Assembly (NCBI GenBank): GCA_022592435.1
Contig: JABYQS010000196.1
Location: 1-60,996 of the forward strand
Direction of reading: 5' to 3'
From: Cerioporus squamosus
Lineage: Eukaryota; Basidiomycota; Agaricomycetes; Polyporales; Polyporaceae
DNA length: 60,996 nucleotides
Position 1 is the first letter of the stretch. Each line of letters starts with the position of its first letter. Under the pieces are notes generated by a model. The model had not been told where the DNA came from, ran no database searches, and saw nothing but the letters and a program-made list of their open reading frames with translations. A program made the translations under genes and the position numbers. Positions 19,900-30,155 of this stretch are shown here, piece after piece.

Positions 19900-22800
19900 A
19901 TGATTGGTGACGGACCTTTGCGCTCCAGTCGGGCAGGAGGACTCTGCGACGCGCGTGCTCGAAGCAGAGCTGACGATAGTCGGACTGGAATAGGAAGCAC
20001 GCAGGACTACGAACGAGGTACGGGGAGAAACGCGGAAGGGGAGGAGCACGTAGGGGGCTCTGAGGGAGGAGCAAATCGGTCAGGGGAGTCGGGAGAAGGA
20101 GTTGGCAAAGGTAGGCCGAAGGCACGAAAGAAAACGAGGAAGAGGAGGAAGAGAAAGGACGAACGAAAGACGACGATTCAGGTCGCTTCACTAAATATAA
20201 ACGGGTTCGGGAACCTCGTTCGAGATCATGATGACAATAAATGGGGACGCCTGTATAGAGTAATGTCAGAACATCGCATTGGAGTACTCTTCCTGCAAGA
20301 AACGCACCTTACAGACGAAAGAGTGGCGGGAATCCACAAGATGTTTGCGAAACGAATACGTGTTCTCCACTCTATGAGTCCTGAAGCCCCTACCCAACGG
20401 GAGGGAGTGGCGGTTGTGCTGAACGCTCGGTACATCAAAACAGACGACGCTAGTGCAGTGGAGATTGTCCCGGGGAGGGCTATTCAAGTGGCCATAACGT
20501 GCCCTGGAGGAGACCGGAAGAACATGCTGTGCGTATATGCCCCCACATCAGAAGGGATAGCAGAGCGTAGTCGCTTTTTCAACAAAGTCCGGGAGTACTA
20601 TGAAGGACATCCGAGGTGTCCCAAACCGCAGCTGCTAGCAGGAGACTTCAATAATGTAGAGGACAATCTAGACCGCCTACCAGTTGGCGACAACTTGGAC
20701 CAGTCAGTTGTTGCCCTGGATGAACTAAAAGTCAGCCTAGGGCTTATGATCGCTGACGGCTGGCGGGTAACATACCCGAACACTAGAGAGTATACCTTTC
20801 AACGAGGCATAGGACGAAATGCGGTCTTCTCAAGACTAGATCGCATATATATGAATCAGGACACTTTCAAGGCCGCACGAGAGTGGCAAATATGCGAAGC
20901 AGGAGTGAGAACTGACCACAGCTTGATCCTAGTGCAGATCACCCCGGACAATGCGCCGGTAGTAGGCGAGGGACGACCCCTTTTCCCGATTCGCCTCTTA
21001 AAAGATAAGAAGCTGACGAAGACTATCAAAATGCGCGGGATAGAGGCGATCCAAGAACTAGATGCACTGGAAATGAGAGGCACGAGAACAGAAGGCGATA
21101 ATCCCCAGAGGATCATGCATCGCTTCAAGCAAGACGCGATGAAACTGGCACGTGCACGGGAGAGAGAGATAGTACCGAAGCTTCTGGCGGAAATACGGGA
21201 GCGTGAAAAGGCATTGCAGAGTGTCAAGGACGATCAGAGCTCACCGGAGCAGACTAGGATAGCAGAAGCGGAGGCACTCACGAAGCAAATTCGCCAACTA
21301 AAACAGAGGAGATTCAAACAACAACAACAGTATTCGAGGGCGACGCACCGGCTGTACGGAGAGAGGCCTACGAAATACTGGTCTAGACTGCATAAAGAAA
21401 GCGCACCAAGAGATATCATCAATGCCTTTGAAAAAGAAGGGCAGGTCGGGGTTGCGGGGGAAAAACTATATGAGTCGGATTCCGTTCGAATGGCGGAGAT
21501 GGCGAGAGCTCACCATATGAACGTGCAACGGGATGACGCGAGCACCAAGCCAGCAGTAGAGAGGGAAGCTGATATAGTTGAGGCACTTGACAGACTAGAA
21601 GCGAGAGTTTCGGAGGAGCAAGCACAGGAGCTAGGAGGTGAAGTGGAGTATGAGGAGGTACTACTGTCTCTGCGTTTTGCAAAAAATGGGTCCTCACCGG
21701 GGATCGATGGCATTCCCTTCGAGTTTTGGAAAACTCTGCACGCCCGACACATAGAGGACGCTAGGTTTCCAAAGAGAATGGACTTTGACGTCGTGCGATT
21801 ATTGAGAGCTGTTTTCGAAGACGTCAAGTCGCATGGCGTAGACGCAGGAACCTCTTTCGCGAAAGGGTGGATTGCGCCCATCTATAAAGAAAAAGGAGAG
21901 AGGACGAGAGTCGTCAACTATCGACCAATCACCCTGCTCAATACTGACTACAAACTGTTGAGTAAAACTCTTGCGGTACGTCTGGCAGACGTCGCACCGG
22001 TCATCATTCACAAAGCGCAGGCGGGGTTTGTGCCGGGACGAAGAATTCATAACCATACACAACTAGCCAGGTTGATGATGAGCTGGGCTGAAGAGAATGA
22101 AAAAGATGGAGCGATAGTTGCCTTGGATCAAGAGAAAGCTTACGACAAAATAGCCCATGATTACTTGTGGAGGGTCTTGAGGAAGTTCGGTGTCCCGGAA
22201 GCTTTTATCCAGCTGGTCCAGTCTCTGTATAAAAATGCTGAGACTTCAGTAATGATCAATGGAATAATGAGCAGGCCATATCGAGTATATCGAGGCGTGA
22301 GACAGGGTGACCCTCTGTCCTGTCTTCTTTTCGACCTTGCGATTGAACCGCTCTCAGCGATGATCCGGAATTCTAGTATTGAAGGCTTTAGTATCCCAAC
22401 ATGTAACGAGGTCCTCAAAGCGGCCCTTTTCGCCGACGATACTACTGTATACCTGTCATCCAGAGATGATTTCAAGGCCCTACAAGACATCCTGGACACT
22501 TGGTGTTCGGCTGCGAAAGCTCGATTTAATATGAGCAAGACTGAAATCATCCCGATTGGCAGCGATGCTTTCCGCGAGAATATGGCTGAAACTTACCGGA
22601 TCACGGGCGCATGGAAGAACTATCCAAGGGGAGTTCATATGGCTCAGGAAGGAGAAGCAGTGAGAATGCTCGGAGCTTTCTTCGGGAACGGTATCTGCCA
22701 GGTGGATGTATGGACCCTTGTCCTGAATAAAATAGTAGCGATCAAGCGACCTCTCATGCAAGTTCTCGATCGATGGAAGACAGGACATTCGACGGTCCTA

Positions 22801-25041
22801 GGGAAAGCGCATGTCTCTCAAATGATTATTGGAGGAACGACACAATTCTTGACGACTGTTCAAAGAATGCCGGAACCCATTCTCCAGCGCCTCAATAAAC
22901 TGATAAGGGGATTTCTATGGAATGATCGCCGTAACTCTCCAGTAAGCATGGAACATGCCTACCTCCCAGTAGGCCAAGGCGGGTTAGGGCTAGTCGACCT
23001 TACCACAAGGAACGAAGCTATAGACATTATGTGGCTGAAAACGTATCTTGACTTCAGTGAGGAACGCCCGCTCTGGGCCTTCCTCGCGGACGACCTTTTC
23101 GCGAACCACGTACCCAAAGACTGTAGACTGCGCCAGGCAGCACTGCGTGTTAACCCCTTCCTCCAAAGCTGGAAACCGAAGACGACTGGCCTCCCGGAGG
23201 AACTGAAGGGCATGCTGAAAGTGGCAAAGAAATACGGATTGAGGCTGGAGGGCCTTGCCTTTTCGAAGGACATACTGAAAGCAATGCCGATGTGGGGTCA
23301 TGAGTATGCAGACAAAAGTAAGATTAGTCGACTAACCTTTCCATCTAAGCTGCTCTCGTGCCTGCAGCAGAAGCATGCGGTGAGGACGGTCGGCGACTTT
23401 GTGGAACTAGCAGGAGCTCGGAACGACAGCGAGCACCGACCAAGAGCGACATGCAAATGCCCGAGATGCTCCCATCTCAGGATGACGGATGGCTGCTTGA
23501 ACCCGCACCTATGCAGTGCGAGAGCAGCGGCGATACTAGAGACACTCCCCGACAAGTGGAACCCACTAGTCAGGCAGGCGGAGGACTACGAGAAGATAGG
23601 GATGAAGGAACTAGAGAAAGAACAGATGAGCGAAGGGATGATACCCTTTGATAGATGTGTGACGACCTACGGGAGCCTAGGCAACGTTTTCAGGATTTTC
23701 ACCGATGACGGACAAGTATTGAATGCTTATGTGGGGATGGAGTTGAACGAAGATGGCACGAAGGTGACGATCGCCACAGATGGCTCGTGCTTGCGCAATG
23801 GGGAAACGACCGCACAAGCGGGGGCCGGGATTTTTGTTGAGGACGACCATGAACTGAACCAAGCTGTTCGCCTCCCAAACGAACTGGAGCAATCAAACCA
23901 GACGGGAGAAATAGTGGCGGTCTTACTTGCAGCGTCAACCGGGAGAAGCCAGACAAGAATCGTGAATGAAATGGACTCTCAGACGACCATGTACTCAGTG
24001 ACTAAGTGGCGACAGAAGCAAGAAGACGAGGGCTACATCCGGCAGCAGAATGCTGACCTGACGCGCATCACTATCGCACGACTGCGAGCGAAGAAAGCCC
24101 ACACAATATTCCGATGGGTTAAAGGGCACAGTGGACACCCTAGGAACGAAGCAGCCGATGCGCTAGCCGCGATGGGAGCGGGGAAGGCATCGGGCGACCA
24201 GCTATGTCTAGAAATCCCGCCAACCCTCAAACTCTCAGGAGGACGATTGCAAGCGATGACACAAAAACTAGCATACCGAGCGATACGCACTCGGAAGGAT
24301 AAGCTGACGAAACCGAGACCGAGAGCGATTGCTAACATGGACCGAGTATCGAGTGGAATTGAGGCCTCATATGGCACTCACCTGCATGAGAAGGCAATTT
24401 GGATGTCGCTGCGGTCACGACATGTATCGCGAGCGGCATCGCAGTTTCTATGGATGGCAATGCATGATGGGTATATGATCGGTACGCACTGGACACGTCC
24501 GAGCATGCCGACAGAGCTACAAGCGAGAGCCACATGTGCAGTATGCGGAGAACACGAGACAATGACTCACATCATTTTCGAATGCGGAGCGGTGGGTCAA
24601 GAACTGATTTGGAGTCTCTTGAAACGAGTATGGCTACTCACGGAGGGGCCATGGCATGAACCATGCTGGGGCACGACTTTTGGAGCGTCGTGTGCGGTTT
24701 TCAAAAGGACAGACGGAAGTAGGATGACATCTATGGAGAACCTATGGAGCATCCTGGCCGTGGAAGCTCTGCATATGATATGGAAGTTACGATGCGAAAG
24801 AGTAATTCAGAATGATGGAAGAGAATTCACGGAAGCCGAAGTGACTAACCGCTTCTACTCTGCGATAAACTCTAGACTGGAACTAGATCGTAGAACAGCC
24901 TCAATGGCAATCGGGAAGCGAGCGCTGAAGCCACAGGATGTGGCGCGAATCTGGACGCCGGTACTGGAAAACAGAGACAACCTACCACTTAAATGGGTGA
25001 CAAACAGCGGGGTTTTAGTGGGTATTAAACGGGGGAGGTGA
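19900..25041 (+). CDS. LINE ORF2: endonuclease, reverse transcriptase, RNase H
   Basis: An intact 1713-residue frame with a clear ATG. Residues about 90-345 form an APE-type endonuclease: ASLNINGFGN, FLQETHL, CVYAPTS, LAGDFNNVEDNLDR, SRLDRIY and TDHSLI, with the expected Asn, Glu, Asp and His residues. The reverse transcriptase spans about 590-900: SSPGIDGIPFEFWK, YRPITLLNTDYK, FVPGRRIHNH, ALDQEKAYDKI, RQGDPLSCLLF and FADDTTVYLSS, with the catalytic Asp-Asp at about 845. RNase H lies at about 1287-1420: ATDGSCLRNG, the Glu of GEIVAVLLA, MDSQTT, and KGHSGHPRNEAADALA. A Cys/His motif CAVCG...H..FEC follows at about 1545-1565. It nicks target DNA and copies the element RNA in place. No stop or frameshift breaks it. 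Confidence 0.95.
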   Translation: MIGDGPLRSSRAGGLCDARARSRADDSRTGIGSTQDYERGTGRNAEGEEHVGGSEGGANRSGESGEGVGKGRPKARKKTRKRRKRKDERKTTIQVASLNINGFGNLVRDHDDNKWGRLYRVMSEHRIGVLFLQETHLTDERVAGIHKMFAKRIRVLHSMSPEAPTQREGVAVVLNARYIKTDDASAVEIVPGRAIQVAITCPGGDRKNMLCVYAPTSEGIAERSRFFNKVREYYEGHPRCPKPQLLAGDFNNVEDNLDRLPVGDNLDQSVVALDELKVSLGLMIADGWRVTYPNTREYTFQRGIGRNAVFSRLDRIYMNQDTFKAAREWQICEAGVRTDHSLILVQITPDNAPVVGEGRPLFPIRLLKDKKLTKTIKMRGIEAIQELDALEMRGTRTEGDNPQRIMHRFKQDAMKLARAREREIVPKLLAEIREREKALQSVKDDQSSPEQTRIAEAEALTKQIRQLKQRRFKQQQQYSRATHRLYGERPTKYWSRLHKESAPRDIINAFEKEGQVGVAGEKLYESDSVRMAEMARAHHMNVQRDDASTKPAVEREADIVEALDRLEARVSEEQAQELGGEVEYEEVLLSLRFAKNGSSPGIDGIPFEFWKTLHARHIEDARFPKRMDFDVVRLLRAVFEDVKSHGVDAGTSFAKGWIAPIYKEKGERTRVVNYRPITLLNTDYKLLSKTLAVRLADVAPVIIHKAQAGFVPGRRIHNHTQLARLMMSWAEENEKDGAIVALDQEKAYDKIAHDYLWRVLRKFGVPEAFIQLVQSLYKNAETSVMINGIMSRPYRVYRGVRQGDPLSCLLFDLAIEPLSAMIRNSSIEGFSIPTCNEVLKAALFADDTTVYLSSRDDFKALQDILDTWCSAAKARFNMSKTEIIPIGSDAFRENMAETYRITGAWKNYPRGVHMAQEGEAVRMLGAFFGNGICQVDVWTLVLNKIVAIKRPLMQVLDRWKTGHSTVLGKAHVSQMIIGGTTQFLTTVQRMPEPILQRLNKLIRGFLWNDRRNSPVSMEHAYLPVGQGGLGLVDLTTRNEAIDIMWLKTYLDFSEERPLWAFLADDLFANHVPKDCRLRQAALRVNPFLQSWKPKTTGLPEELKGMLKVAKKYGLRLEGLAFSKDILKAMPMWGHEYADKSKISRLTFPSKLLSCLQQKHAVRTVGDFVELAGARNDSEHRPRATCKCPRCSHLRMTDGCLNPHLCSARAAAILETLPDKWNPLVRQAEDYEKIGMKELEKEQMSEGMIPFDRCVTTYGSLGNVFRIFTDDGQVLNAYVGMELNEDGTKVTIATDGSCLRNGETTAQAGAGIFVEDDHELNQAVRLPNELEQSNQTGEIVAVLLAASTGRSQTRIVNEMDSQTTMYSVTKWRQKQEDEGYIRQQNADLTRITIARLRAKKAHTIFRWVKGHSGHPRNEAADALAAMGAGKASGDQLCLEIPPTLKLSGGRLQAMTQKLAYRAIRTRKDKLTKPRPRAIANMDRVSSGIEASYGTHLHEKAIWMSLRSRHVSRAASQFLWMAMHDGYMIGTHWTRPSMPTELQARATCAVCGEHETMTHIIFECGAVGQELIWSLLKRVWLLTEGPWHEPCWGTTFGASCAVFKRTDGSRMTSMENLWSILAVEALHMIWKLRCERVIQNDGREFTEAEVTNRFYSAINSRLELDRRTASMAIGKRALKPQDVARIWTPVLENRDNLPLKWVTNSGVLVGIKRGR

Positions 25042-25312
25042 GGAGAAACGGCGGCCTGTGCGCCGTTCCTCCTTACCTCTCGCGCTTGAGTCCCACACAT
25101 CGTGCGTAAAAGCATTTCCTCGCGGTGGACAATACTATCATACCTATTTATTAAACTAAATATTTATCTGTAACACGCCCAAGGCTGCGGCCTAGGACGA
25201 GTTACTTAGCGTGTCTGGTCGATCCTCTTCGACCACGAGCTGTATGACAAGCCCCTCTGGGGACCACTGTAGCTCAGGACTCTCTACGCTCCACCAAAAA
25301 AAAAAAAAAAAA
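25042..25312 (+). other. LINE 3' untranslated region and poly(A) tail
   Basis: After the ORF2 stop comes a short hairpin-prone segment (GGAGAAACGGCGG...CCGTTCCTCC) and an AT-rich patch (near 25141-25170). A pure A run at 25296-25312 ends the element, as expected for target-primed reverse transcription. Confidence 0.8.
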
Positions 25313-27081
25313 GCACGCATCGGTCGCGGGGAGAGATCACTGCGTTCAGACGGGGGCTACTCGAATTCCGAGTAGGAGGGACTAGGTGGCCCGCTCGTGC
25401 TCCGATCAGTGTACCTAGTTGGGCCGTCCGAGCAGGACCTAGCAGGATTAAGTGACCGGTCTGTGAAGGTCTAGTCGGCCGTCGTGTATGCGAACTACTC
25501 CGGGTACCGTAGTAGACGGGGAGTAGATCGGAACTCAGCTTGGGGGGTTGCCAGGTACTATTTTCGTCGCTATTCTTCGGTTATTCCTTCCTTTTACTTA
25601 TCATGAGAACTGGGATATAATTGAAAATCGAAATATATGGGTATTGATTGTCGTACTACGCAAAATAACAAGTCACAACTTTTATATATAAATGTCTAAC
25701 CGTCTAGCTCGACGCAGCTGGGATCTGAGAGTCAACCTATACCAGATCGCCCGCCCGTGCTATCGCGAGGAGCTGAGAGCATCTGTCAAGTACAGGAAGG
25801 TCAGGGCATGCGATGACTGAAAGGCTCAGAGACAACGAGAAGTACTTACCTGTATGCGCGGGGCCCGAGATTGCTGTAAGACCATGGAGCACGTACTGAA
25901 GTATCAGCAGCACATCGGAGACTCGGATGACGGAGACGCACCAGCAGTCCATAAGCACACCGAAGGCTCGGAGATGTCCTAGAAGTTGCATCAGCAACCG
26001 TGAACACACGAAAGGAGGCCGCATACACTCACCTCGCCACCTCGTATCCGGGATCTACAGCCATGTGTCTGGGTCAACGATCTCGCGATATGACGAGAGC
26101 GGACGAACTCACCTGCAGCCCAACTACTGCTTTGCCCTCACTCCTGGACCGAATATTTCGGCATCGCACTCCAACGCGGCTGACGGAGAGAGAGAGAGAT
26201 CTGTTGATGGAGGTGGGAGGTGGGAGAAAGGCGACATGTCGCATCTGTGCTGTTACGACGCTTTAAGTGCGTCGAATACTTACCCTTCGCCCAAGGCCTT
26301 CCCTCAGCCAGGACTGGGGCTGAGTACATAGTCTAGTCGGGACTGTTCAGGCCTGTGCGCTCGTACTCGGGAGCGGGAGCCAGGGCGCGTAGTCGGCGCT
26401 CCCGACTAGGTGCGGACAGAGGAATTGCTCGCAATTAGTATCCCGCCCCGGATAGCTTACCTGTTCGCTTAGCCGGACTAGGCCTAACTACCTCCGAGTG
26501 GATTCTCTAGCCAGGCCTAATCGGATTTCGACTAGGACCCTCCTGAACGCAGTGGATGGTCGACGCGGATGAGTCGCGAGCAGGACCGTCGCTGCTCCGG
26601 GCCGACTCGGTGTGCGTGGGCGGCTCGGCTGGTCCTCCTCCTGCACTCTCTCTCCTCCAGCTCTACTCTTACCGCCTTTCTAAAACACGTCGCTTGTCGT
26701 TCGATTTCAGCCTGCGCGCGCACAGTGACTTGTCCCTGCTCGGCCTAGATATCTCCGTCTCACTGTCAGTGCACTTTGTCACTCTGCTGCGCCGTCCGTC
26801 CATCCTGCAGTCCGACATGGCTTGCAACGCGGGCCCCGGTCATCATGCATCAACTAGTCACCGGGGATAGCACCTAAGTAAGTAATTGGTGGATAGACAG
26901 CGAAACGCGGTCTCTGGTGCGATCATCTTACGCTCTCGGAGGTCTCACCTAACTCGGCGATCCCTCCGAGCCACCCTCGAGCTCTCTCCTCTCCGTAAAG
27001 CCTTCCATCCCGCCTCCTCGTCTGGAGCCCATCGTCCCGCTAGTCACTCACCTCGACGCGTCTCCTCTCCTCACGTCCCCC
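25313..27081. other. Intergenic with palindromes and recurring GACTAGG motif; phosphatase upstream
   Basis: No gene is supported. The block 25313-25550 and the block 26330-26540 both carry copies of GACTAGG or its complement CCTAGTC, plus short hairpins such as CTACTCG-AATTC-CGAGTAG (about 25360-25378) and CGGGAGC...GCTCCCG (about 26370-26404). An AT-rich segment (25560-25710) separates them. 26880-27081 should contain the promoter of the phosphatase gene. Confidence 0.4.
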
Positions 27082-28309
27082 ATGGCCGACCCCTCGTACG
27101 CATCCGACTTCGTCCCCTTCCCGTCCCTCGACCCCGCCCTCGTCAAGTCCACCCTCTCCGCCCCTCCCTTCGTCCAAGTCGAAGGCGTCTTCAACATCCG
27201 CGACTTCGGTGCCAACTATCCCAGCACCACCGCCGCAGCACGCGTGAAGCCCCTCCACCTCTTCCGATCCGGCGAGCCCACGCGCATCACCCCGCGCGGC
27301 GTCGAGCAACTGAAAGCCCTCGGGATCTCCAAGATCTTCGACCTGCGCGCGGACGTCGAGATCGCAAAGTACGGCACCGCGACCCCCGCGCTCGATGGCG
27401 TCGACGTCGTGCGCGCCTCCATCCTCGAGGAGACGTTGGACCCCGTCGGGCTCGCTGCCAAGTGCGTTCTAGTACTTACGCTCTGCCGTCCTCAAAGCGT
27501 CGGCGAGAGGGGACGGACGAGGCTGAGAGACGTTGCACAGGTTGAAGGAGTTCGCGGAGGACGAAGCCGAGGTGCGCACTGGTCATATTCTGCGGGTTGC
27601 GTGCTGTACTCACACCGGCTCGACGCAGGCCTTCATCGGGCTCTACACCGGGATCCTGAAGGAGGGCGGGTCCGCGCTCGAGAAGGTCCTCCTGCACCTC
27701 CGAGACAGCCCCGACGCCCCATGCCTCGTACACTGCACCGGTCCGTCCCTCTCCCCTTCCCAGACCCGCAATTCGACCGACCGATACCCTATCACAGCTG
27801 GGAAGGACCGCTCCGGCCTCTTCGCCGCCGTCATCCTCAAGGTGCGCCTCTCTCCCCCTCTCTCCCTTTCCTCCAACCGTCTGCCCTCACGCACCGCAGC
27901 TGCTCGGCGTCGCAGACGACGACATCGCCTCAGACTACGCGCTCACCACCATCGGCCTCCAACCCGCCTTCCCCCTCCTCGCCGCGCGCTTCCAGAAAGA
28001 CAACGTCTTCCGCGCGAACTGGAAGGGCACCCTCTCCCTCGGCTCCGCGAGGTGCGTCTCTCTCCCCTCTTGTCCCACCCTTCTTCCTCTCTCCTCCCTC
28101 TCCTTCCTTCTCCCTTCTCCCTCCTCCCTTCGTCCTCGGTACTGGTCGTCTCCCGCGTGCTCACGCATTCGCGCAGACCAGAGACGATGCGCGCGACGCT
28201 GGACGCGCTCGTGCGGGAGTACGGCAGCGTAGAGGCGTACGTGAAGCAGCACACGTCGCTCACAGACGCGGACCTCGCGCGCATCCGCGCGAACCTGCTC
28301 GTTCCGTGA
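27082..28309 (+). CDS. Tyrosine/serine protein phosphatase (Y_phosphatase3-like)
   Basis: Six exons can be joined in frame: 27082-27461, 27541-27571, 27629-27740, 27798-27841, 27900-28051 and 28177-28309. They give about 283 residues. The N-terminus has GVFNIRDFGANY and LFRSGEPTRIT, the signature start of PF13350 phosphatases, followed by ISKIFDLRAD. The catalytic P-loop HCTAGKDRSG is created exactly at the exon 3/4 junction, with Cys as nucleophile and the Lys-Asp pair usual for this family. The C-terminal half is helical (YALTTIGL, MRATLDALVREYGSVEAYV). Relatives act on phosphotyrosine or phosphoinositides; the substrate here is unknown. All six exon phases agree, so the model is reliable. 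Confidence 0.9.
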
Positions 28310-29211
28310 ACCGCGCGCTCGTGCAATCATCATCATCGTGAACCTGAAGTCGAACGCGACTGCAGATGCGCGTGTAGTGCGCTCTTGGAAGGAGCGAAGG
28401 CGCGAGCTGAGTCTTGCTCTCTTGCTCTTGCTCTTGCGAAAGCCAGGGGCCATCCTGGTGAGTCGACCCCCTGCATGAGGATCTCCCGTTCGTTGGATGC
28501 GGTTCCCCCGCCCCGCCTGTGTGCGCTCGCCCATGGTCATACGTGCAGCACGAGGACGTCTGTACTCGTACACCAGAGGCATCTAGATCTGGGACCGTCA
28601 AAAGGTTTCGAAATCCAGGCGGGTGCAGACCGTAGACGCAGACCCATGCTCGGACGCGGACCGCTCGTCCGTGTCTCCCACTGCGCGGCCTGTGTGTGTG
28701 TATGCGCTATCTTCTAAGAAGATATGCGCCGACCGTGCCCTGCACTCACTTCGACCTCACGTACGACTGGTGGCGCGAAGGCGACGTTGAGCAGCTTCCA
28801 CCACCTGGACGACGTGCCATGCCGGGAGACCCGCGAGTCGCCGTTCCAGCGTCCGACGGGTACCGTCAACGCGTCAACGGACTGGGAGTGGGAGTGATAT
28901 TGTCAAGATGAACACACTCAGAACCGGGACGCCTCTTATGCACACGGGCCTTTGTTAACCCCCTCCTCGAAGTTCTCCACTGAGTGCTGAAACCCGGTAC
29001 GTTTCCGCTCTACAAATCGCCCACCCGTGTCTCAGAGTCAGACGCGTCCGCGCGCATATATTGATATGCTGACGTACAGACTTCGTCCCGGGACGACCTC
29101 GTCCCCGCAATTCCTACATAAGTAGTCACCGCTCGCCCCCGAGTATGCAGACTCGCGGCTCTACATCTCCTCCCCTCCCCTCCCCACCGTCCCGCACACA
29201 CGCACGGCGCC
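28310..29211. other. Intergenic
   Basis: About 900 bp between the phosphatase and the first thioesterase. It contains a short CTCTTG/CTTGCT microsatellite near 28412-28438. No gene is supported. The last 150 bp should be the thioesterase promoter. Confidence 0.4.
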
Positions 29212-30155
29212 ATGACCTCCGCCACGCCCACAACGATCTTCAAAGGCGACATCACCCCGGCCATCCGCGCACACGCCGCGTCCGCGTACGGGCACACCGT
29301 CACGCCCCCTGGGGCGTTCGCATTCGACATCGCCGAGCGGCTCGCGATGACCGAGGTCGAGGTGTGCAGACGCACGGCGGATGCGAAAGTGCAGGTGAAG
29401 GTAACTTATGAAGTCGTCGTCGCTCCAGGTGCGTTCTGCTCCTACGCTTGCTGCTTTATAGACTGCTTCGAGACCGGCGGTCCGTGAGGCGGGACCACCG
29501 GCGTCGGTTGACTTGGGCTGCGATGGGGCAGCAACGAGCTCACTCCCGCGTCTTGCACCCAGACATGTTGAACGTCGGCGGGACGCTGCACGGCGGATGC
29601 TCGGTCTTCCTCATAGACACGTAAGTACGTCCGTCACTCGAGTTTCGTGCGCGTGTCTCAAGGCTGCGCGGAGCTTACCCGCTGGCCGCGGTGACTTGAC
29701 TCCCCCCAGATGCTCCTCCGTCGCCCTCGACTACCTCGGAACGGTGCTCGAGCGGCGCACACACCTCGTCTCGCAGGCTCTGAACACGACGTTCCACGGA
29801 CCTGCCCTGCCGTACGTCCTCGTCTTCATCCTCCGCCTCTTCGCACCCAAGTCCCATGGACCCGCTGACGATCCGGGTCTCCCACCAGCGGCTCGAAACT
29901 CGCGATAGTAAGCACAACGGTCGCGTATGGGGCCCGCGTAAAATCCGTCTCCTCCGAGGTGCGTCACTCCGCGCCCTTGCCCGTGCTCGCCGCCGTTGGG
30001 GGACCGTCGAACGCGATGCTCATATGTATACTTACTCACACGCCACGGGGCAGCCGATCTGGGACGTGACACACGGACGGCTCTGCGTGAGCGCGACGCA
30101 CAGCAAGATGGTCCCGTCCGAGGCCGCCACCAGGCGCAGGACGGCGAAGCTGTAG
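29212..30155 (+). CDS. Hotdog-fold acyl-CoA thioesterase (copy 1)
   Basis: Five exons (29212-29428, 29563-29620, 29710-29811, 29889-29958, 30054-30155) join in frame to about 182 residues. The core motif is DMLNVGGTLHGGCSVFLIDTCSS: the His-Gly-Gly of PaaI/ACOT13-type hotdog thioesterases, followed by the long central helix. Then come LVSQALNTTFHGPA, LAIVSTTVAYGARVKSVSSE and IWDVTHGRLCVSATHSKM, the usual beta-strands. Such enzymes hydrolyse acyl-CoA thioesters and work as dimers or tetramers. Three relatives lie at 32.2, 50.2 and 56.1 kb with the same exon plan. No targeting signal is obvious. Confidence 0.85.

Larger units (their letters stand above)
14065..25312 (+). mobile_element. Full-length non-LTR retrotransposon (LINE, Tad/L1-like with RNase H)
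   Basis: An 11.2 kb sense-oriented unit. In order it holds about four 32-bp tandem monomers, ORF0 (14195-15088), a 1.5 kb spacer, ORF1a, ORF1b with a CCHC knuckle, a structured 0.5 kb gap, ORF2 with endonuclease, reverse transcriptase, RNase H and a terminal Cys/His motif, a 3' UTR, and a 17-nt A run at 25296-25312. There are no long terminal repeats. The APE-type endonuclease, the poly(A) tail and an RNase H after the RT place it near the Tad clade of fungal LINEs. The 5' boundary is not fixed; purine-rich sequence extends back to about 13030. No clear target-site duplication is seen. All ORF2 catalytic motifs are present, so it may be young or active. Confidence 0.88.

Noticed and set aside
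25313..25330. Target-site duplication for the LINE
   Set aside because: The sequence after the poly(A) (GCACGCATCGG) was not found as a direct repeat near any plausible 5' end between 12.9 and 14.2 kb.
26886..27545. 219-codon plus-strand frame at the phosphatase 5' end
   Set aside because: Arg/Pro-rich shadow; the phosphatase frame has the domain motifs and consistent exon phases.
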